Assembly: GCF_006861825.1 (NCBI RefSeq) | Contig: NZ_VDGI01000007.1 | Coordinates: forward strand, 97,048 to 161,047 | DNA from: Psychrobacillus vulpis | GTDB taxonomy: Bacteria; Bacillota; Bacilli; Bacillales_A; Planococcaceae | Reading direction: 5' to 3' | DNA: 64,000 nucleotides | Shown: positions 46,600-55,291 of the stretch, in pieces | Layout: each line of letters begins with the position of its first letter | Position numbering within the stretch: position 1 is the stretch's first letter | Made by a program: the position numbers and the translations under genes | Notes under the pieces: generated by a model | What the model saw: the letters and a program-made list of their open reading frames with translations, nothing else | Database searches by the model: none | What the model was told of the DNA's origin: nothing

Positions 46600-47238
46600 T
46601 CATTTTTTCAAGCGTTCACTTTTATACAACAAGAAGTTTATAAAGAATGCAAAAAATACTGTTACAAATAAAGGTGTTTGAAAAAATCCATTAGGTTGAA
46701 GCACTGCTACTATTATATGCATAAATACGAAGGCAATACTAATAAATTGGTTTACTTTTTCCATTTTCGGCAAACAAAATGAAACAAAAACGACATATAT
46801 ACTAAAAGAAATAGTTGTAATCGCTTCCTGCCACCATAAACCTTCATTTAAAAGTACCTGCAAAATTTGATAACTAGTTTGAATGCTAATATATCCAACT
46901 AGAACAGCTTGAATATCTTGGAGCAAAAAATTTCGTTTTTTCAGTGAAACATAAAGTTTAAAAGAAGCAAATAGTGTACCTAAAATGACTCCCGTCTTTC
47001 CTCCATTAAAATATAATATCGATAGTGGAAATTTGATAACCATACTAAAATCAGTAAGAATCACACTTAACTTCCATACGATAATAAATGTGAAAGCAAC
47101 GTCTACAAGAATTTCTCTCATTTGTTTGTCATACAACTTCCATAATACAATCCAAGTTAGGAAAAAAGCTGCAAGAACTGCCACCCAAGCAGATGACAAT
47201 GTCATGGACCCAACAATATACCATTCAGTAACTTGCAA
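46600..47238 (-). CDS. Multi-pass membrane protein, unknown
   Basis: The frame encodes about seven hydrophobic helices. It is 18 bp upstream of the TlpA-like gene in the same direction. I see a faint resemblance to the FNGGKTGVILG-type glycine-rich turn of prolipoprotein transferases but no catalytic residues, so no function is given. The start is uncertain. The longest frame (ATG 47295) begins inside the terminator of the upstream gene; TTG 47238, with GAAGTG 6 bases upstream, is preferred and GTG 47247 is possible. Confidence 0.65.
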   Translation of the reverse strand: MQVTEWYIVGSMTLSSAWVAVLAAFFLTWIVLWKLYDKQMREILVDVAFTFIIVWKLSVILTDFSMVIKFPLSILYFNGGKTGVILGTLFASFKLYVSLKKRNFLLQDIQAVLVGYISIQTSYQILQVLLNEGLWWQEAITTISFSIYVVFVSFCLPKMEKVNQFISIAFVFMHIIVAVLQPNGFFQTPLFVTVFFAFFINFLLYKSERLKK

Positions 47239-47283
47239 ATATTTCACTTCTTTCTCTTGTATGTCCTTTATCCAGATATAAAG

Positions 47284-47308
47284 AAAAAGCGGCATAAGCC
47301 GCTCTTTT
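47284..47308 (-). terminator. Terminator of the M23 hydrolase gene
   Basis: Arms AAAAGCGGC and GCCGCTCTTTT pair around a 4-base loop, with T-rich sequence following on the minus strand. The stop codon is in the upstream arm. Confidence 0.8.
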
Positions 47309-48617
47309 ATATAGAGATATATCTTAATGGATTAACTGAGTTTTTCGCCATACCTTCCCAGTTTCCTAAATGAATTTCGAAATGTAAATGTGGTCCCGTA
47401 GAGTTACCAGTCGTTCCAATTGCACCAATTAGATCTCCTTTTGAAACTACTTGTCCAACATTTACTTTAATACTACTCAAATGTGCATATAAAGATGTGA
47501 AAATCTGACCATCAATTGAGTGTGTTACCATAATGACATTACCATATGTACTTAATGGCGAGGCATATGATACTACTCCATCTGCAGCAGAAACTACAGG
47601 AGTTCCAGTGCTGTTTGCGAAGTCAACTCCATAATGCATTTTTCCTGTTCCGTAAATCGGATGTACTCTATAGCCATAACCAGAAGTAAACCTTCCAGAC
47701 GCAGGCTTCGTCCAAGAACCTGCAGAGACATCAGGAATAGCTACATTTGATCCACCACCAGCAGCTTGTTGACGTTTTCTTTCTTCCGCTTCTCTACGTT
47801 TCTTTTCCTCCGCTGCTTTTCTTGCAACTTCTGCAAGACGTTTTTGTTCAGCGACTATTTTATCTTGCACATCTTGGCTTAAATTTAAAATCTCTTCATA
47901 TTCTGTTTCCATTACTTCTTTTTGTTGCTCTAGCTTGCTTTGCTCTGCTTCCAATTGGTCTACTAAAGTTCCTTTAGAAGCCTTTTGGTTATCTAGAGAA
48001 TCTTTCAAACTCACAAGCTTGCTTTTGCTTTCTTCTTGCTGTTGTAATTTTTTCTCTAAACTAGCTTTTTGTTCTTCTAGTTGTTTTTTATCGTCTGCTT
48101 GTTCTTTTAAAATGTTTCGATCAGCTTCCATTAATGTATTTACAGCTGAAAAACGGTCAATGAAATCGATAAAACTATTTGCACCAAGTAATACGTCTAA
48201 ATAACTAACAGATCCGCCATTTACTTGAACTGCACGAATACGTTCCTTTAAAAGTGCATCACGTTCTTCAATTTTTCGTTCCAATTCTGTAATTGAAGCA
48301 TGCAATGTTTCGATTTCGGTTGTCGTTAGTTTTATTTCATTTAAAACGGTTGAAATGTTCTTTTCTGTTTCCAAAATTTCTGTATCTAATGCTTGAATTT
48401 GTGCCATAATTTGATCAATTTTCGACTCATTTTGATCAATTTTGTTTTCTGTTTCTTTAATGTTTGAGTTAATCGTATCTTTCTTTTGTTCTAATTGTTT
48501 ATGTTCTTTTTTCAAGTCATTCAAAGAATTAGCTAGTGCACTTGGTCCTGAAATTAAAAGTGCAGCTGATGTAGCCACTGCTAAAACTCGTAGCACCCAT
48601 TTAGACTGTTTTCTCAA
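47307..48617 (-). CDS. EnvC-like M23 peptidoglycan hydrolase with coiled coil
   Basis: The 436-residue secreted protein has a signal peptide (cleavage after ALA, near residue 29), a long coiled coil (about 32-285) and a C-terminal LytM/M23 domain. Zinc ligands are complete: HYGVDF, YAHLSS and GPHLHFE. The start is TTG 48617 with AAAGGAG upstream. It directly follows ftsX, so FtsEX likely activates it at the septum or side wall, as for EnvC, PcsB or CwlO in other bacteria. Unlike E. coli EnvC, the metal site is intact, so it could cut peptidoglycan itself. Confidence 0.9.
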   Translation of the reverse strand: MRKQSKWVLRVLAVATSAALLISGPSALANSLNDLKKEHKQLEQKKDTINSNIKETENKIDQNESKIDQIMAQIQALDTEILETEKNISTVLNEIKLTTTEIETLHASITELERKIEERDALLKERIRAVQVNGGSVSYLDVLLGANSFIDFIDRFSAVNTLMEADRNILKEQADDKKQLEEQKASLEKKLQQQEESKSKLVSLKDSLDNQKASKGTLVDQLEAEQSKLEQQKEVMETEYEEILNLSQDVQDKIVAEQKRLAEVARKAAEEKKRREAEERKRQQAAGGGSNVAIPDVSAGSWTKPASGRFTSGYGYRVHPIYGTGKMHYGVDFANSTGTPVVSAADGVVSYASPLSTYGNVIMVTHSIDGQIFTSLYAHLSSIKVNVGQVVSKGDLIGAIGTTGNSTGPHLHFEIHLGNWEGMAKNSVNPLRYISI

Positions 48618-48645
48618 AACTTATTGCTCCTTTCAAGCTACCTTC

Positions 48646-49533
48646 TTATACTCGTAAAAATTTTCGTACTGACATGAAACTTCCCCAGATCCCGATTAGT
48701 ACACCCATTAATAAGATCAAGCCATTTACTTGGTAGATGAATGGAGAAAAATCGAGCAGTTCAAATAGATTTCCCTGGGCAAGCTTTGGCTCTAATACTT
48801 TATGAATATTGTAATAGAGTACTGTAACTAACGTTATTGGCAAAATCGCACCTAGAATACCAAGCCACATTCCCTCTAAAATAAATGGGATTCGAATGAA
48901 CCAATTTGTAGCTCCTACAAGCTTCATAATTTCAATATCTCTTCGTCTAGCAACGATCGTAATTCTAATAGTATTGGAGATTAAGAACATTGCTGTAAAT
49001 AATAGCGCTAAGATTAGTACTATCCCAACATTTCGACTAGTGTTCAAGAAAGAAAATAGTTTTTCTATTTTCCCTTCTCCATATTTGACCTCAAATGTAT
49101 TATCTAACTTATTTATTTTCTCTGCTACAGCCGCTGTCTCTTGCGGGTTTACTGCTTTAGCATAGAAAACATTATGTAAAGGGTTTTGTTGTTCAAACAA
49201 ACGTAAATCATCACCAAAATCCAGCATTAGTTTGTTAAGCTCATCTTCCTTTGGCGAATACACCACTTCAGCGACTCCAGAAACCTTTTTAATTTCTTCT
49301 TCTAATTTTGTAATAGATGCCTCATCCGCTGTTAAATCAACAATTACTTTTATTTCTACATCTCTTTCGAGGTCATCCGCTACTTTATTTAAATTCATCA
49401 TAATCATGACAAATACACCAACAAGTAGCAATGTAACTGTTACTGCACTGACAGAAGCAAAGGTCATCCAACCATTTCGACTTATGCTCTTCAAACTATC
49501 TCTAAAATGTCTTCCTATTGTTCTACCCTTCAT
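48646..49533 (-). CDS. ftsX: Cell-division ABC transporter permease FtsX
   Basis: The 295-residue protein has four membrane helices: one near residues 22-44, then an extracellular domain (about 50-165), and three helices after 170. SKSISRNGW-type N-terminus (LKSISRNGWMTF) and RRRDIEIMKLVGATNWFIRIPF are FtsX hallmarks. It forms the signalling complex with FtsE. Its start lies 11 bases inside ftsE. Confidence 0.95.
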   Translation of the reverse strand: MKGRTIGRHFRDSLKSISRNGWMTFASVSAVTVTLLLVGVFVMIMMNLNKVADDLERDVEIKVIVDLTADEASITKLEEEIKKVSGVAEVVYSPKEDELNKLMLDFGDDLRLFEQQNPLHNVFYAKAVNPQETAAVAEKINKLDNTFEVKYGEGKIEKLFSFLNTSRNVGIVLILALLFTAMFLISNTIRITIVARRRDIEIMKLVGATNWFIRIPFILEGMWLGILGAILPITLVTVLYYNIHKVLEPKLAQGNLFELLDFSPFIYQVNGLILLMGVLIGIWGSFMSVRKFLRV

Positions 49534-50209
49534 AACCGTATTCTCCTCCGTATTCGTCTCGAGTGATTAATCCACCCTCAACAGCAATAACACGGTGTCT
49601 CATTGTATTTACAATTTCTCTATTATGTGTTGCCATAATAATTGTAGTTCCTCGAGCATTAATTTCTTCGAAAATATTCATAATTTCCCATGATGTTTCT
49701 GGATCTAAGTTTCCTGTCGGTTCATCTGCGATCACAAGTTTTGGTGTATTTACAATAGAACGAGCAATCGATACTCGTTGCTGTTCCCCACCAGAAAGTT
49801 CTGTAGGAAACATTCTTGCTTTGTGCTTCAGTCCTACCAGTTCTAATACTTCCATAACACGCTTTCGAATTACTTTAGGAGATTCTTCAATAACTTCCAA
49901 TGCAAATGCAACGTTCTCATATACATTTAAGCGAGGTAGTAATTTAAAATCTTGAAATACCACTCCAATTTGTCTTCGTAAATATGGAACTTTATTGGCT
50001 TTTAATGTCGCTAAATTAACTCCATTTATTAGTATATCTCCTGTAGTTGGTCTTTCCTCTCGATACATCATTTTGATGAAAGTCGATTTTCCTGCACCAC
50101 TTGGGCCGACAACATAAACAAATTCACCTTGCTTAATTTCTACATCAATACCATTAGCAGCAACGATTCCGTTCGGATACTTTTTGTAGACATTTATCAT
50201 TTCGATCAT
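49523..50209 (-). CDS. ftsE: Cell-division ATP-binding protein FtsE
   Basis: The 228-residue ABC ATPase has Walker A GPSGAGKST (about residues 35-43), signature LSGGEQQRVSIARS, Walker B LVIADEPTGNLD and H-loop MATHNREIV. MIEMINVYKKYPNG at the start is typical. It heads the ftsE-ftsX-hydrolase operon. Confidence 0.96.
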   Translation of the reverse strand: MIEMINVYKKYPNGIVAANGIDVEIKQGEFVYVVGPSGAGKSTFIKMMYREERPTTGDILINGVNLATLKANKVPYLRRQIGVVFQDFKLLPRLNVYENVAFALEVIEESPKVIRKRVMEVLELVGLKHKARMFPTELSGGEQQRVSIARSIVNTPKLVIADEPTGNLDPETSWEIMNIFEEINARGTTIIMATHNREIVNTMRHRVIAVEGGLITRDEYGGEYGYEG

Positions 50210-50446
50210 TTTTAAACCACCTAATTAGTTTCACTTTATAAAATTCGACATTGCTATTATAACATTAGAACCCTGTTCGTTTGTTACAATTACATTTCAA
50301 TTTGTAGGTAATATTAGGGATGTTCTCCACCTTATTTTACATGTTTCATCCCGCATAGGTTATTTTGCACACATACAAATTACCTAATAATACTTACATT
50401 CTACATAATTCATCCATATTCCTTCTTTTATTGTCAAAAAAAATCA
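50210..50446. other. Spacer upstream of ftsE
   Basis: No gene is visible. It must hold the ftsE promoter, but I cannot name clear -35 and -10 boxes. Confidence 0.3.
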
Positions 50447-50475
50447 GTTGCTTTTTTGGGCAACTGATTTAAGGC
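50447..50475. terminator. Hairpin with AAATCAGTTGC arms
   Basis: An 11-position stem around a T-rich loop is followed on the minus strand by eight T residues. It bounds the left side of the second repeat island and insulates ftsE. Confidence 0.75.
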
Positions 50476-50549
50476 TGAATACTAATTAAGGCCGGAAAAA
50501 GCTACTTGCTTTCCGCGAACGAATCGCCAAGCCTCCTCTTCGCTACGCT

Positions 50550-51329
50550 GAGGGCACTGAAAAAGTCCTCCAAGAGATTTCATAGAGAGTATTGTGAATG
50601 ACAAGTTGTTCACATACTCTCTTTTTATTGGGAAATCGTTGATTTCCGTTCCAGGCGGACGCTTTCCGCCGGCATGGCTTCAGCCGCTTCCCTTGCTCCT
50701 GCGCAAGCTCGTCGCAATAATTAATTTCGCTACGCTCAGTCCAGGGTCTTCAGCTCATACTATTCCGGCTGGAGTCGCCGCCTTCCCCTCCAATCAACTA
50801 GCATCCACCTATTCTTCTAAAAACCTTCTTCGTTTATAATAGAGAGACTAACTAATGGTGGTGTGTAAAATGGTTTCTAACCAAGAAACCCTTAATTTTA
50901 GCCCATTCATGGCGATTTAAGATTTGGTCGTTCCTAAAGATAATATACTTCATCAAATAAATGAATTGGTAGACTTCTCCTTCGTTTTAGAGGAGTTGAA
51001 AACAAAATATTGTTTAGATAATGGTCGGAATGCCGTTCCCCCAATTCGGATGTTCAAGTACTTACTATTATAAAATTGAAGCGAAAAACTGTGAATTGAA
51101 GAATGGACACGGCTATGATACAGCATCAAGCGTAGGTCTATTTGCCATGCAAATTCAAGGGGCAACAACGATATTTGCAGTTAATTTGAAGAGAATCTTG
51201 AAGCTTTTAAGCAAAAACGAGCAAGAATAAGTAAATAAGGCACTTTTTGTTAAATAACGAGCAAGAAGTGCCTTATTTTTTCATTTATAAAGATTGAAAT
51301 GATAAAAACGTAGGTTTTTCAGTGCCCTC
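50550..51329. mobile_element. Decayed IS1182-family insertion sequence (780 bp)
   Basis: The termini are inverted GAGGGCACTGAAAAA. The interior carries a transposase relic with the N- and C-terminal ends of an IS1182-type protein. The left end has a terminator-like hairpin (around 50583-50628) and a GC-rich repeat (around 50640-50790); the right end has the post-gene hairpin (around 51237-51277). Large parts match the 397-bp element at 14267-14663. Flanking octamers differ (GCTACGCT and GAAGCGAG), so the target duplication is lost or the ends recombined. It lies within a GC-rich repeat. Confidence 0.85.
50855..51230 (+). pseudogene. IS1182-family transposase, internally deleted
   Basis: The start region reads MVSNQETLNFSPFMAI, then an in-frame stop, then DLVVPKDNILHQINELVDF, matching IS1182 N-termini. 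After FKYLLL the frame ends and the text jumps to the C-terminal IEAKNCELKNGHGYDTASS part, ending NEQE. A full protein would be around 480-560 residues, so most of the catalytic core is gone. The stop and the deletion make it inactive. Confidence 0.85.
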
Positions 51330-51364
51330 GAAGCGAGGAGGCTGAGGCAACGCCTGCGGAAAGG

Positions 51365-51598
51365 GTGGCCACTGAAAAACTCAAAGTTATTATTTTTATA
51401 GGAACTATTTGCTGTAGTTCATTTAAAGAATTTAGCGCGACGCATGAGACTCCTGCGGGAAAAGTGAGACAGACGAGACCCCACACGAAGCGAAGCGTAG
51501 GAGGAGGCTCATTCTCGCCCGCGGAAAGCGAATGCCAAAGCGCTAAATTCTCCTAGCAGATAGATAATTTATTTGAATGACACTTTTTCAGTGGCCTC
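51365..51598. mobile_element. 234-bp MITE carrying a GC-rich repeat
   Basis: Ends are GTGGCCACTGAAAAA and TTTTTCAGTGGCCTC. The target duplication CGGAAAGG (51357-51364 and 51599-51606) is the same octamer used by both 160-bp MITEs. A GC-rich repeat with other inverted ends fills the centre. The flanking host repeat is itself interrupted by the IS1182 relic just upstream, so insertions are nested. Confidence 0.85.
51427..51551. repeat. GC-rich repeat with AGAATTTAGCGC ends
   Basis: This 125-bp copy has inverted ends AGAATTTAGCGC and GCGCTAAATTCT in place of AGAAAATCGTTGAAA. In its core, GTGAG faces CTCGC, which still pairs with one wobble. It shows that arms vary while pairing is kept. Confidence 0.85.
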
Positions 51599-51675
51599 CG
51601 GAAAGGGAACCGTTTCAACGATTTTCTTATTTATTGGATTGTTGGACAACCCCATGTGGCAAATTTGAAAATTAG

Positions 51676-51714
51676 AAAAGGTTTCGGGAATGTCCAACAT
51701 TTCCGAAACCTTTT
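51676..51714. terminator. Terminator of cccB with AAAAGGTTTCGG arms
   Basis: A stem with arms 51676-51688 and 51701-51714 has T-rich sequence on the minus strand, 67 bp after cccB. It is homologous to the hairpin at 15702-15740, including the right flank. Confidence 0.75.
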
Positions 51715-51780
51715 GTCTTAATCTGAAATCAGTTCATTTTTAGTAACTAATTTTTAGAAAGTAAAGCCATTTTGAACAGC

Positions 51781-52131
51781 TTATTTTTTAGTCGCTAACC
51801 AATCTGCAACCGCTTTTGCATCATCGCCAGTAATAAGTCCACCTGGCATTCCGCCTCTACCGTTTTCAATAACATTTAAAATTTCATCGTTAGAAAGTCG
51901 AGATCCTACATCACTTAGTGCAGGGAAACTACCTTGACCTTCCAGATTTCCACCATGACAACTTGTACATTTCGCTTTTACAATTTTTTCTGGATCTACT
52001 GATGCAGTTTCAGTAGTTGTAGTTGTACCTGTGTCTGTTGAAGTATCTGCTGGTTTTGATTCTTTAGCTCCACCACATGCTGCTAACATTAAAACTGCTG
52101 CAAATAATACTGCTAAAAGCTTTTTCTTCAT
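51781..52131 (-). CDS. cccB: Cytochrome c551-type lipoprotein CccB
   Basis: The predicted 116-residue protein has a lipoprotein signal (lipobox LAAC, lipid-modified Cys18), a Thr/Ser-rich tether and a class I cytochrome c domain with the haem motif CTSCH near residue 62 and the axial methionine in GGMPGG near residue 96. It carries electrons at the outer face of the membrane. I chose ATG 52131 with GAGAGG upstream; the longer frame lacks a ribosome site. Position upstream of ftsE matches B. subtilis. Confidence 0.9.
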   Translation of the reverse strand: MKKKLLAVLFAAVLMLAACGGAKESKPADTSTDTGTTTTTETASVDPEKIVKAKCTSCHGGNLEGQGSFPALSDVGSRLSNDEILNVIENGRGGMPGGLITGDDAKAVADWLATKK

Positions 52132-52467
52132 GTTTTCCTCTCCCTCAACAATAATTGAATTACACTTTTGAATTACACTTTTATTATACCAAAGTAAGGC
52201 TCTTTTAAAACCTTCCCTACGGACATCATATGCATCCAAACAATAACAAACGCAAGTGAATCCAAGCTTTTACCAAATGTTTCAATTTAGTGAACGTACT
52301 ACCAAACAGTATGACAAATCGAATTTTGGCATTACCAACACTTAACATCCCCTTTTATTGGAAAGTTTAGTCACTCCTCTGTTATTCTCTTATTAATAGC
52401 ATTCCTACTTTCATCTTGGTTATTCGTATTAATATAAATCATTTTGGAATTGTTTGAACACTCATTG
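52132..52467. other. Spacer between cccB and a chemoreceptor gene
   Basis: Only a 13-bp direct repeat GAATTACACTTTT (52157-52169 and 52170-52182) next to a minus-strand TATAAT (52183-52188) stands out, near the expected cccB promoter. No gene is visible. Confidence 0.4.
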
Positions 52468-52471
52468 AAAA

Positions 52472-52498
52472 AAGATGCCCAAGATTTTTGGACATCTT
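52472..52498 (-). terminator. Terminator of the first chemoreceptor gene
   Basis: A 10-position stem (52472-52481 with 52489-52498) is followed by T- and A-rich sequence on the minus strand just after the stop. Confidence 0.65.
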
Positions 52499-52505
52499 CT
52501 ATATT

Positions 52506-53969
52506 TTATCGTTGAATTGATTGTGTTTCTTCGTACGTTCGATCTATATAAGTAGAAATAGACCTTTGATCTGCAGTAATGTTGACTATTGTTGCATTTA
52601 ATTGTTCCACAGTAGCAGTGCTTTCTTCGATAATTGCAGCAAATTCATTCGTACTTGTATGAATCGATTCACTATTTTTAGCAATAATATCAACATCTAT
52701 TAAAAATTGAGCTAACATTTTTTGTAAGGACTGCATTACTTCAAACAATTTATTAAATGAATGATTGGATGTCTCTGCTGCATGCACTTGCATATTAATC
52801 CGAGCAACACCGTCTTCTAGTTTACCCAGTGCTGCTTCATTATACTTATTAACCTCATATAAATTTCCATCTATTTTTTCTAATGTTTGGTTTGTAACAC
52901 CTGCAAGTTTACGTATCTCTTCCGCCACAACAGCAAATCCTTTTCCATGTTCCCCTGCTCTTGCTGCTTCAATGGATGCGTTAAGGGCCAGTAAATTTGT
53001 CTGCTCCGTAATCTGTCGAATCTCATTTGCAAAAATATTTGTTTCATTAATTTTTTCTGACAGCTCTTTAAAGGTTTGATTTAACTCGACAAAAAATACT
53101 GTAAACTGATCCATTTCCTCTTTCATCGTATTCATCGCTTGTGATCCATCTGATGCATTTTTTTCAGCGGTTTCAGCTTGATAGACAATCGCATTTAAAT
53201 GATTAATCATTTCTTTTATTGAATCGAATGTTGCCTCTGTATGCTTCACAATATCTATTACATGATCAGCTTGCCTTTGAGACCCAACACTTACTTCATT
53301 TACCGCTTGAAGCATTTCTTGCTGTGCATTATTAGAAGCATGCATGCTTGTACGTATTTGCTCTAAATTAGAAGAAATAATAGTTACGGCTTTTGAGAGC
53401 TTTTCTGTTAACAGTTCATCTTCTACCGCTTTTTCTTCTGCATTCTCTACTAGCTTTTCCACATTTCTGAAGTATTCTTTACTTAGTCTTACTTGCATAA
53501 ATATACCTAAAGCCATTATAAACTGAACGAGAAATACATTTGCAGCTTGGTCGACCAATATTCCTTTTTCATCTAATAACACATTTATTATTACTGCAAT
53601 AATAGATAATAGATAACCAATAAGAAAAACAACTTGCGTATTATGTAATCCGCCTAATATTAGAATAAATAAGGCTAAAACAATTGTTCCAATACTTACT
53701 TCATTGGAAATACTCATTCCTACAGCAGTTGCTCCGCCAACTAAAAGGAGAATATAAGGAAAAGTGACTCTCATCGCAAGAACTTTCTTCGACATTATAA
53801 AAGCGATGATAGCTATGGATAAGGGTATCACAATTGAAATGATTATTGCCATTTCTGCTTTCAATGCAATTTGAGCAAACAATCCAAAAGTTGCTGCTAG
53901 TGCATAAGTTAAAAACATAATAAAATTCTTTTTCACTAGATCATTTCTCTTTAACTCATTAATATTCAT
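52506..53969 (-). CDS. Methyl-accepting chemotaxis protein with multi-span membrane module
   Basis: The predicted 487-residue protein has six hydrophobic segments over residues about 15-170 and then a full chemoreceptor signalling domain (about 200-487). The hairpin tip segment [19 protein letters not shown] is present near residue 315, followed by [13 protein letters not shown]. There is no large extracellular sensor loop, so it may sense membrane state or a small ligand within the bundle. I chose ATG 53969 with AGGGTGG upstream; the GTG at 53978 lies in that site. Confidence 0.85.
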   Translation of the reverse strand: MNINELKRNDLVKKNFIMFLTYALAATFGLFAQIALKAEMAIIISIVIPLSIAIIAFIMSKKVLAMRVTFPYILLLVGGATAVGMSISNEVSIGTIVLALFILILGGLHNTQVVFLIGYLLSIIAVIINVLLDEKGILVDQAANVFLVQFIMALGIFMQVRLSKEYFRNVEKLVENAEEKAVEDELLTEKLSKAVTIISSNLEQIRTSMHASNNAQQEMLQAVNEVSVGSQRQADHVIDIVKHTEATFDSIKEMINHLNAIVYQAETAEKNASDGSQAMNTMKEEMDQFTVFFVELNQTFKELSEKINETNIFANEIRQITEQTNLLALNASIEAARAGEHGKGFAVVAEEIRKLAGVTNQTLEKIDGNLYEVNKYNEAALGKLEDGVARINMQVHAAETSNHSFNKLFEVMQSLQKMLAQFLIDVDIIAKNSESIHTSTNEFAAIIEESTATVEQLNATIVNITADQRSISTYIDRTYEETQSIQR

Positions 53970-54013
53970 CTTTTCCACCCTACCTTTTAATCTTCAGTTA
54001 TTTCAGAACAAAT

Positions 54014-54056
54014 AAAAAACTCCAATGTTATCTAATTATAACATTGGAGTTTTTTT
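54014..54056. terminator. Terminator of prfB
   Basis: A 16-17-position stem (arms 54014-54030 and 54039-54055) has A-runs and T-runs on both sides, 7 bp after the prfB stop. Confidence 0.85.
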
Positions 54057-54062
54057 CGTCTA

Positions 54063-55167
54063 TTAATTTATTTTTGATCTCAAATATGCATGAATAAATT
54101 GGTCTAGTTCACCATCTACTACAGCGTGGACGTTGCCACTTTCTTCATTTGTACGATGATCTTTTACCATAGAGTAAGGATGGAATACATAAGATCGAAT
54201 TTGACTTCCCCATCCAATTTCTTTTTGTTCTCCACGAATTTCTGCAAGCTGTGCTTCTTGTTCTTCTATTTTTAATTGATACAATTTTGATTTCAATAAT
54301 TTCATCGCCTGTTCACGGTTTTTAATCTGTGAACGTTCTGTTTGGCAAGTAACAACAGTATTTGTTGGTAAATGTGTAATACGAACGGCTGAGTCGGTCG
54401 TATTGATATGCTGACCACCAGCACCAGTTGCACGATACGTATCAATTTTTAAATCTTCTGTGCGAATTTCGATTTCAATTTCTTCATTGAACTCTGGCAT
54501 AACTTCGCAAGAAACGAATGATGTATGACGGCGTCCAGAAGAGTCAAATGGAGAAATTCGAACGAGTCGATGTACTCCTTTTTCTGCTTTTAAGTAACCG
54601 TAAGCGTTATGGCCTTTAATCAGTAAAGTTACTGACTTTATGCCAGCTTCATCCCCTGGCAAATAATCGATTGTTTCCACTTTAAAACCATGTTTATCTG
54701 CCCATCGTTGATACATACGAAGTAAAATAGAACCCCAATCTTGTGATTCCGTACCTCCCGCACCCGGATGCAATTCTAAAATCGCATTATGCTTGTCATA
54801 AGGTTCACTTAATAGTAACTGCAGCTCAAAATCTGCAAGTTGGGTACTATATTCTTTTAATTCGTTACCTAATTCCTCTTGCAATTCTTCATCAGGTTCT
54901 TCTTTTATTAACTCAAGTGTCATTTCTAAATTTTCTTGTGTGGAAACCAATTCATTGAATTGTTCTACAATACCTTTTAATGCATTTAACTCATTTATCA
55001 CTTTTTGAGCGCCTTGTGCATCATCCCAGAAATCAGGAAAAGTCATAAGTTCTTCAAGTTCTTGAATACGTACTTCTTTGTTTTCTAAGTCAAAGAGACC
55101 CCCTGAAGTCTTTTAGTTTCCCTGCTGTTCTATCTAATTCATTTCTCACTACTGCTATTTCTACCAT
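54063..55167 (-). CDS. prfB: Peptide chain release factor 2 with programmed +1 frameshift
   Basis: RF2 ends translation at UAA and UGA. The start ATG is at 55167 (GGAGGAAC upstream). Frame 0 runs 25 codons to CTT-TGA (55095-55090), preceded by the Shine-Dalgarno-like AGGGGG three bases before CTT. A +1 slip reads GAC next and continues for 342 codons to the stop at 54063, giving 367 residues. The anticodon-like motif [13 protein letters not shown] and the catalytic GGQ ([12 protein letters not shown]) are intact. The site lets low RF2 promote its own synthesis. Calling only the downstream frame from an internal ATG would truncate the protein. Confidence 0.97.
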
Positions 55168-55291
55168 ACTAATTGTTCCTCCGAATTTCTAAATTTCTAT
55201 TGTAGATACATTTCTTTCAGTTATTGGCTAGGTCATGCTCAGGCTAGTCAAAGGTGTGGCTATTGAGCAGACACATTATTTACGCTTTTGG

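Noticed and set aside
51021..51230. 69-codon frame as an independent gene
   Set aside because: It is the C-terminal part of an internally deleted IS1182 transposase, with no start site of its own.
54063..55046. prfB as a 327-residue protein
   Set aside because: The conserved N-terminal part and frameshift site lie upstream, giving 367 residues.
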